DNA of 64,000 nucleotides. Origin: Roseovarius tolerans (GTDB lineage: Bacteria > Pseudomonadota > Alphaproteobacteria > Rhodobacterales > Rhodobacteraceae). Below the pieces are notes generated by a model. It made no database searches, was not told where the DNA came from, and was given only the letters and a program-made list of their open reading frames with translations. Shown here piece after piece: positions 58,471-64,000 of the stretch. Every line of letters begins with the position of its first letter. Within the stretch, counting starts at the first letter, position 1. Both the position numbers and the translations under genes were made by a program. The DNA lies in contig NZ_FOBO01000007.1 of assembly GCF_900109855.1 (NCBI RefSeq), positions 119,943 to 183,942 of the forward strand, read 5' to 3'.

Positions 58471-59391
58471 ATGCCCCGTTCCGACAACCTGACCGGCGCG
58501 CTCCTGATGATGGGGTCGATGGCGGCGTTCACCATAAACGATGCGATGATCAAGGGCCTGTCGGGGCAGGTGCCGCTGTTTCAGGTGATGTTCCTGCGCG
58601 GGGTGGTGACGACGGTGCTGGTGGCGGTGATCGCCTGGCGGATGGGGGCGCTGACGAAGCGCCTGCCGCGAGAGGATTGGGGGCCGGTATTCTGGCGCAT
58701 GGTTGGCGAGATCGGCTCCGCCTATTTCTTTGTCTCGGCGCTCTTTAACATGCCGATTGCCAATATCAGCGCGATCATGCAGGCGCTGCCGCTGACGATC
58801 ACGCTGGCCGCCGCGCTGTTCTTCCGCGAGCCGGTGGGCTGGAAGCGGATGTCGGCGATCCTTGCGGGGTTCATCGGCGTGATGCTAATCGTGCGGCCCG
58901 GCACCGAGGGGTTCAATGTCTATTCGGTCTACGGTCTGGCGGCGGTGGCCTTTGTCACGCTGCGCGATCTGGCGACGCGCAAGCTGTCGCGCGATGTGCC
59001 GTCGATGCTGGTGACGCTGATCACCTCGTTTTTCATCATGGTATTCTTTGGTCTGGCGAGCCTGACCGGGGACTGGGCCCCGGTCGACGGGCGCGCCATG
59101 CTGCTGATCGGGGGGGCTGCGGTGATGATCATCGGCGGGTATCTCTTTTCGATCATGGTGATGCGGGTGGGCGAGATCGGCTTTGTCGCGCCGTTTCGGT
59201 ATACCAGCCTGATCTGGGCGCTGATCCTGGGGTGGGTGGTGTTCGGTGACTGGCCGCAGACCGTCACGCTGATTGGGGCGGCGATTGTCGTGGCCTCGGG
59301 GCTGTTCACGCTCTACCGCGAGGCGCAGGTCAGCCGACGGGCACGGGCGGCGCAGAAAAGACAGCTTTCACTTGGTCCTCGTCCACGTTGA
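58471..59391 (+). CDS. EamA/DMT family transporter
   Basis: The 306-residue protein has ten probable spans in two EamA repeats. It contains LLMMGSMAAFTINDAMIKGLSG, the connecting loop EPVGWKRMSAILAGFIGVMLIVRPG and the second-repeat FSIMVMRVGEIGFVAPFRYTSLIWALILGWVVFGDWP, all standard for drug/metabolite exporters related to S-adenosylmethionine or nucleotide-sugar carriers. The last 62 bp overlap the convergent rhamnosyltransferase-like gene. Solute unknown. Confidence 0.9.
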   Translation: MPRSDNLTGALLMMGSMAAFTINDAMIKGLSGQVPLFQVMFLRGVVTTVLVAVIAWRMGALTKRLPREDWGPVFWRMVGEIGSAYFFVSALFNMPIANISAIMQALPLTITLAAALFFREPVGWKRMSAILAGFIGVMLIVRPGTEGFNVYSVYGLAAVAFVTLRDLATRKLSRDVPSMLVTLITSFFIMVFFGLASLTGDWAPVDGRAMLLIGGAAVMIIGGYLFSIMVMRVGEIGFVAPFRYTSLIWALILGWVVFGDWPQTVTLIGAAIVVASGLFTLYREAQVSRRARAAQKRQLSLGPRPR

Positions 59392-60148
59392 ACTGCGCCT
59401 TGAAGAAGGCGCGCTCCTTGTCGGTGAGGGGCTGCAGGCTGCGCGGCTCGAAATTGGCGCCTGAGTCGTTGTCGTCATGCTTGGACCGCAGATACATCTT
59501 CGGCGTCGGGTTGGAGATCATCGGCATTTCCAGGTGCAGCTTGTGATGGCCGTAATTCATCACCGTGCGCGGATCGCCGGGGCGAAAGAGAACGGCGAGA
59601 CCACAGGCCCAGAACGGGGACTGGACCTCTTCGGCGCTGATGCCCTGATCCGAGAGGCCGACCGAGTAGCCGCGATTATACTCGAACGCCACGGTGCGCC
59701 ACTTCTTGCGCATGGTGCGGCTGGCCTTGGCGGACCAGCGCAGGCTGCGGGTGAAGCCGACGGCGACGGCGTCGTCATCATCCAGCCGGAACTGGATGGA
59801 TTCCGTTTCGTCCTCGCCCAACTCTTCCTTGATGGCAAGCTGCATGGCGCTGCGGTGGCGCATCGGGGGCTGTGCGACGATCCTGATCTGCGGCACGGCG
59901 GCGGTCAGGTCGTGAAGGCGGTCGCGATAGGGTTTCGGCAGGCTCTCGCCCACAACGATGAGAAAGGTGAAATCGGGGTTCTGCTGGGCGGCGATGGAGG
60001 GCAGGGTGAGGCATTCGAAATGCCGGAAACGCAACTCCATGCGCGCGGGATCGTAGAGATAGGCCTCGCGCGCCTCGATGCTGTCATGCATCCGCTTGAA
60101 CCCGCCCTGCGCGGGGTAGGAGAACCGGCAAATTCCGATGACGCGCAT
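59330..60148 (-). CDS. Putative rhamnosyltransferase-like protein
   Basis: The 272-residue protein matches the putative rhamnosyl transferase family found in rhodobacteria. It starts RVIGICRFSYPAQGGFKRMH, then FRHFECLTLPSIAAQQNPDFTFLIVVG, and has the nucleotide-sugar acidic motif FRLDDDDAVAVGFT (DDDD) near residue 120. It is likely cytoplasmic and involved in surface glycan synthesis. ATG 60148 is the only plausible start. The str-operon promoter lies about 100 bp upstream in the opposite direction. No other polysaccharide genes are adjacent. Confidence 0.82.
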   Translation of the reverse strand: MRVIGICRFSYPAQGGFKRMHDSIEAREAYLYDPARMELRFRHFECLTLPSIAAQQNPDFTFLIVVGESLPKPYRDRLHDLTAAVPQIRIVAQPPMRHRSAMQLAIKEELGEDETESIQFRLDDDDAVAVGFTRSLRWSAKASRTMRKKWRTVAFEYNRGYSVGLSDQGISAEEVQSPFWACGLAVLFRPGDPRTVMNYGHHKLHLEMPMISNPTPKMYLRSKHDDNDSGANFEPRSLQPLTDKERAFFKAQFNVDEDQVKAVFSAPPVPVG

Positions 60149-60243
60149 GATGTCGGACACTCCGGACAGGGTGGGTTGGCAGCGTTTCGCCTGTGCGATA
60201 CATCGCATTCGCAAAGCCATTGCGCAAGCACCGGGCGGGCCTG

Positions 60244-60272
60244 TTGACAACCCCCGCGACTCCCCCTATACG
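60244..60272 (+). promoter_or_regulatory. Near-consensus sigma-70 promoter of the str operon
   Basis: TTGACA (60244-60249) and TATACG (60267-60272) are separated by 17 bases. The promoter faces rpsL, whose start codon is about 225 bp downstream, leaving a leader of roughly 215 bases. A strong promoter here fits an operon of abundant translation proteins with no rpoC gene directly upstream. Confidence 0.8.
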
Positions 60273-60496
60273 CGCCCCATCCAAGGCAAAGGGGGCCGCC
60301 CCACCGCCTGTATCAGAACTGAAGTGGTCAAGATCCGGGCGTGATGCCCCGATCCTCTGGAAACCCACCGCGTCGGACCCGAAATATGGGGTGCGATTGC
60401 GGTTTTTGCGTATTGCGGACGCGCAGTGTGCTTTTGATTAACCGCACGGGTCACCTCGTGCAGACACATGTGTTGAGAGACGGGGAAAAAACCGGA

Positions 60497-60868
60497 ATGC
60501 CAACGATCCAACAGCTGATCCGCAAGCCGCGGCAGCCGAAAGTCAGAACCACCAAGTCACAGCACCTGCAGGGCTGCCCGCAGAAACGTGGCGTTTGCAC
60601 GCGCGTCTACACCACGACGCCGAAGAAGCCGAACTCGGCCATGCGGAAGGTTGCCAAGGTGCGCCTGACCAATGGCTTCGAGGTCATCAGCTACATTCCC
60701 GGTGAAAGCCACAACCTTCAGGAACACTCGGTTGTCCTGATCCGTGGCGGCCGTGTGAAAGACCTTCCCGGCGTGCGTTATCACATCCTGCGCGGCGTGC
60801 TCGACACGCAGGGCGTCAAGGATCGCAAACAGCGCCGCTCGAAATACGGCGCCAAGCGTCCGAAATAA
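60497..60868 (+). CDS. rpsL: 30S ribosomal protein S12
   Basis: The 123-residue protein is a textbook S12: [12 protein letters not shown], then [22 protein letters not shown] with the streptomycin-related lysine region, then [26 protein letters not shown] and [10 protein letters not shown]. It helps decode at the ribosomal A site. No streptomycin-resistance substitution is evident at the PKKPNSA lysines. It is the first gene of the str operon, 62 bp before rpsG. The frame is open upstream to 60341, but the conserved MPTIQQ start fixes 60497. Confidence 0.99.
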   Translation: MPTIQQLIRKPRQPKVRTTKSQHLQGCPQKRGVCTRVYTTTPKKPNSAMRKVAKVRLTNGFEVISYIPGESHNLQEHSVVLIRGGRVKDLPGVRYHILRGVLDTQGVKDRKQRRSKYGAKRPK

Positions 60869-60931
60869 GGATTTCGGGCGTCCCGGCATCGGCCCGGGGC
60901 CTCGCCCGCAGAGGAACAAGAGGAATATCAG

Positions 60932-61402
60932 ATGTCCCGTCGTCACGCCGCTGAAAAACGCGAAATTCTGCCCGACGCCAAGTATGGCGACCGGGTTCTG
61001 ACCAAGTTCATGAACAACCTGATGGTGGACGGCAAGAAGTCCGCCGCAGAGAAGATCGTCTACAACGCGCTGGAGCGCGTCGAGAGCAAGATCAAGCGCG
61101 CACCGGTGGAAGTGTTCCACGAGGCGCTCGACAACATCAAGCCCTCGGTCGAGGTGCGCTCGCGCCGTGTCGGCGGTGCCACCTACCAGGTGCCCGTCGA
61201 GGTCCGCCCCGAGCGCCGCGAAGCCCTGGCGATCCGCTGGCTGATCAACGCGTCGCGCGCCCGCAACGAGAACACCATGGAAGAGCGTCTTGCCGGTGAG
61301 CTGGTCGACGCTGTCCAGAGCCGCGGCTCGGCCGTGAAAAAGCGCGAAGACACCCACAAGATGGCAGACGCGAACAAAGCGTTCAGCCATTACCGCTGGT
61401 AA
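60932..61402 (+). CDS. rpsG: 30S ribosomal protein S7
   Basis: The 156-residue protein has the standard S7 sequence and length: [36 protein letters not shown], then [29 protein letters not shown], ending AFSHYRW. S7 binds 16S rRNA to nucleate the head of the small subunit and can repress its own operon in E. coli. AAGAGGAA precedes ATG 60932. The fusA gene follows after 21 bp. Confidence 0.99.
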   Translation: MSRRHAAEKREILPDAKYGDRVLTKFMNNLMVDGKKSAAEKIVYNALERVESKIKRAPVEVFHEALDNIKPSVEVRSRRVGGATYQVPVEVRPERREALAIRWLINASRARNENTMEERLAGELVDAVQSRGSAVKKREDTHKMADANKAFSHYRW

Positions 61403-61423
61403 ACCTTTAGAGGCATCTGAATC

Positions 61424-63547
61424 ATGGCACGCGACTATCCGCTCGAACGCTATCGCAACTTCGGCATCATGGCCCATATCGATGCAGGCAAGACCACCTG
61501 CTCGGAACGGATCCTGTTCTACACCGGCAAATCCCACAACATCGGTGAGGTGCACGATGGTGCGGCCACCATGGACTGGATGGAGCAGGAGCAGGAACGC
61601 GGGATCACGATCACCTCGGCTGCGACGACGACGTTCTGGCAGTGGCAGGAGGACCCCACCAAGGAGGGGACCGACGACACCAAGTTCCGGATGAACATCA
61701 TCGACACGCCCGGCCACGTCGATTTCACCATCGAGGTCGAGCGCTCGCTCGCCGTGCTCGACGGCGCGATCTGCGTGCTGGATGCCAATGCTGGTGTCGA
61801 GCCGCAGACCGAAACCGTCTGGCGTCAGGCCGACCGGTACAAGGTTCCGCGTATCGTCTTCGTCAACAAGATGGACAAGATCGGCGCCGATTTCTACAAC
61901 TGCGTCAAGATGATCGAGGATCGCACCGGCGCGCGGGCCGTGCCTGTTGCGCTGCCGATCGGGGCCGAGACCGAGCTCGAGGGCATCATCGATCTGGTGA
62001 CCATGGAAGAGTGGACCTGGAAAGGTGAGGATCTGGGCGCGTCCTGGACCCGTCAGCCGATCCGTGACGAGCTCAAGGACACCGCCGACGAGTGGCGCGC
62101 CAAGCTCATCGAGAACGCCGTCGAAATGGACGACGACGCTATGATGGAATACCTCGAAGGCAACGAGCCCGACATCCCCACCCTGCGCAGCCTGATCCGC
62201 AAGGGCACGCTGTCGCTCAGCTTCGTGCCGGTTCTGGGTGGCTCGGCGTTCAAGAACAAGGGCGTGCAGCCGCTGCTGAACGCCGTGGTCGATTTCCTGC
62301 CGAGCCCGCTCGACGTGGTCGATTACATGGGCTTCAGCCCCGATGACGAGACCGAGACCCGTGACATTCCGCGTCGCGCCGACGATTCGATGCCGTTCTC
62401 GGGCCTGGCGTTCAAGATCATGAACGACCCGTTCGTGGGCTCGCTCACCTTCACGCGCATCTATTCGGGCGTGATCAACAAGGGTGATACAGTCCAGAAC
62501 TCGACCAAGGGCAAGAAAGAGCGCATCGGCCGGATGATGATGATGCACTCCAACAACCGTGAAGAGATCGACGAGGCCTTCGCTGGCGACATCATCGCGC
62601 TTGCCGGTCTCAAGGACACCACCACCGGGGACACGCTGTGTGATCCCAAGGCGCAGGTCGTTCTGGAAACCATGACCTTCCCCGATCCGGTGATCGAGAT
62701 CGCGGTCGAGCCCAAGACCAAGGGCGACCAGGAAAAGATGTCCGCCGGTCTGGCGCGGCTTGCCGCCGAAGACCCGTCGTTCCGCGTCGAAACCGACATG
62801 GAGAGCGGCCAGACCATCATGAAGGGCATGGGCGAACTTCACCTCGATATTCTGGTGGATCGTCTCAAGCGCGAATTCAAGGTCGACGCCAATATCGGCG
62901 CGCCGCAGGTGGCCTATCGCGAGACCATCGGTCACGAGGTCGAGCATACCTACACCCACAAGAAACAGTCGGGTGGGTCGGGTCAGTTCGCCGAGGTCAA
63001 GATGATCATCTCGCCGACCGAGGCGGGCGAAGGCTTCAGCTTCGAGAGCCGTATCGTCGGTGGCTCGGTGCCCAAGGAATACATTCCGGGCGTCGAGAAG
63101 GGCATCCGCTCAGTCATGGATAGCGGCCCGCTCGCCGGCTTCCCGGTGATCGACTTCAAGGTGGCGCTGATCGACGGTAAGTTCCACGACGTTGACTCGT
63201 CGGTGATGGCATTCGAGATCGCGGGCCGGATGTGCATGCGCGAAGGTCTGCGCAAGGCGGGGGCCAAGCTGCTTGAGCCGATCATGAAGGTCGAGGTGGT
63301 GACACCCGAGGAATATACCGGCAACGTTATCGGCGATCTCACGTCGCGGCGCGGCCAGGTCTCGGGTCAGGAGCCGCGCGGCAACGCCATCTCGATCAAT
63401 GCGAACGTGCCGCTCGCCAACATGTTCGGCTACATCAACACGCTGCGCTCGATGTCCTCGGGCCGCGCGCAGTTCACGATGCAGTTCTCGCATTACGATC
63501 CCGTGCCGCAGAACATCTCGGAAGAGATCCAGTCGAAATACGCATAA
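61424..63547 (+). CDS. fusA: Elongation factor G
   Basis: The 707-residue translational GTPase shows G1 AHIDAGKTT, switch [12 protein letters not shown]4 NKMDK and the following EF-G domains II-V, including [15 protein letters not shown] near the C-terminus. It catalyses ribosomal translocation. An insertion of about ten residues after switch [19 protein letters not shown], is common in alphaproteobacterial EF-G. Sequence and length give no hint of the fusA2 paralogue type. Downstream comes tuf after 85 bp holding a double hairpin repeat. Confidence 0.99.
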   Translation: MARDYPLERYRNFGIMAHIDAGKTTCSERILFYTGKSHNIGEVHDGAATMDWMEQEQERGITITSAATTTFWQWQEDPTKEGTDDTKFRMNIIDTPGHVDFTIEVERSLAVLDGAICVLDANAGVEPQTETVWRQADRYKVPRIVFVNKMDKIGADFYNCVKMIEDRTGARAVPVALPIGAETELEGIIDLVTMEEWTWKGEDLGASWTRQPIRDELKDTADEWRAKLIENAVEMDDDAMMEYLEGNEPDIPTLRSLIRKGTLSLSFVPVLGGSAFKNKGVQPLLNAVVDFLPSPLDVVDYMGFSPDDETETRDIPRRADDSMPFSGLAFKIMNDPFVGSLTFTRIYSGVINKGDTVQNSTKGKKERIGRMMMMHSNNREEIDEAFAGDIIALAGLKDTTTGDTLCDPKAQVVLETMTFPDPVIEIAVEPKTKGDQEKMSAGLARLAAEDPSFRVETDMESGQTIMKGMGELHLDILVDRLKREFKVDANIGAPQVAYRETIGHEVEHTYTHKKQSGGSGQFAEVKMIISPTEAGEGFSFESRIVGGSVPKEYIPGVEKGIRSVMDSGPLAGFPVIDFKVALIDGKFHDVDSSVMAFEIAGRMCMREGLRKAGAKLLEPIMKVEVVTPEEYTGNVIGDLTSRRGQVSGQEPRGNAISINANVPLANMFGYINTLRSMSSGRAQFTMQFSHYDPVPQNISEEIQSKYA

Positions 63548-63549
63548 CC

Positions 63550-63604
63550 GGGTGGCGGGGAGACCCCCGCCCTACCCAAACCGTAGGGTGGGTGTAAACC
63601 CACC
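63550..63604. repeat. Double palindromic repeat in the fusA-tuf spacer
   Basis: Two adjacent hairpins fill the spacer. The first is GGTGGCGGGG...CCCCGCC around 63551-63573. The second is GGTGGGT (63587-63593) with ACCCACC (63598-63604). The second shares its core with the repeat after holA at 45270-45290. No T-tract follows, so a complete terminator is unlikely; partial termination or RNA processing before tuf is possible. Confidence 0.6.
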
Positions 63605-63632
63605 ATCCGCAACGAAAAAAGGAGCCACGACC

Positions 63633-64000
<368 letters not shown>

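Noticed and set aside
60557..62959. An 800-codon minus-strand frame opposite rpsL, rpsG and fusA
   Set aside because: It is the antisense of highly conserved translation genes and has histidine/aspartate-rich, non-protein-like composition.

Overview
The window is a gene-dense, GC-rich chromosomal segment with tight ATGA-type overlaps. It most likely comes from a Rhodobacterales (roseobacter-group) alphaproteobacterium. Markers for this are the str operon with rhodobacterial-type proteins, DUF1127 with CcsR-type RNA hairpins, a methanethiol oxidase, an MttB-family methyltransferase, a carnitine-degradation pair, DUF3576-leuS-lptE-holA gene order, DUF2125 and DUF3572 proteins, and an H-NOX/diguanylate cyclase pair. 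No prophage, CRISPR array, rRNA or tRNA gene was recognised.

Layout. 1-3.2 kb: end of a CorA/ZntB-type channel, an Lrp/AsnC regulator divergent from a fold-III ornithine/lysine-type decarboxylase with a palindromic operator between them, and a DUF2235 alpha/beta hydrolase. 3.2-8 kb: a dispersed repeat, map, sfsA, a MoCF-domain protein, a GNAT, an AhpD-like protein and an OmpA protein. 8.2-12 kb: adenine deaminase, apt and MTA phosphorylase, a purine and methylthioadenosine salvage group that fits with polyamine synthesis. 12-17.6 kb: a PleD-like diguanylate cyclase, a coupled DUF3572-HAD-EamA operon and an MttB-family protein. 17.9-20.1 kb: a less GC-rich islet with a membrane-bound LuxR-type regulator, twin operators, a diheme cytochrome c and a tetraheme NapC/NirT protein. 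20.4-22.8 kb: a TPP-riboswitch operon (thiZ-like, tenA, thiX-like) with no binding-protein gene. 22.8-24.9 kb: an H-NOX-like protein coupled to an HNOBA-GGDEF cyclase, then a cytochrome c whose heme motif is CxxCY. 25-32 kb: a carnitine dehydrogenase-thioesterase fusion with a BKACE enzyme, an unknown 427-aa protein, a lytic transglycosylase, an exporter and glycerate kinase. 32.3-35.4 kb: PdeM endonuclease and Lhr-type helicase.

35.4-36.3 kb holds the most striking element: a DUF1127 gene followed on the minus strand by four consecutive hairpins. Each presents a CU-rich loop resembling the anti-Shine-Dalgarno sequence, and the last one runs into a U-tract. This matches the organisation of the CcsR1-4 small RNAs and their DUF1127 partner described in Rhodobacter sphaeroides.

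36-64 kb: L,D-transpeptidase, YggS, DUF3576, a metal-efflux gene with a divergent MerR regulator, a glycosyltransferase, leuS-lptE-holA, a second full copy of the dispersed repeat, GST, a flavoprotein, MscS, an HNH protein with an apparent CTG start, a methanethiol-oxidase pair, enoyl-CoA hydratase/SDR, DUF2125, MFS, pmbA-cysQ-like, an EamA exporter, a rhamnosyltransferase-like protein, and finally rpsL-rpsG-fusA-tuf behind a near-consensus promoter.

The main threads are quaternary-amine and methylated-sulfur metabolism, methylthioadenosine/adenine recycling, c-di-GMP signalling, stress-related small RNAs and translation. All family names rest on reading the translated sequence by eye; no database search was run.
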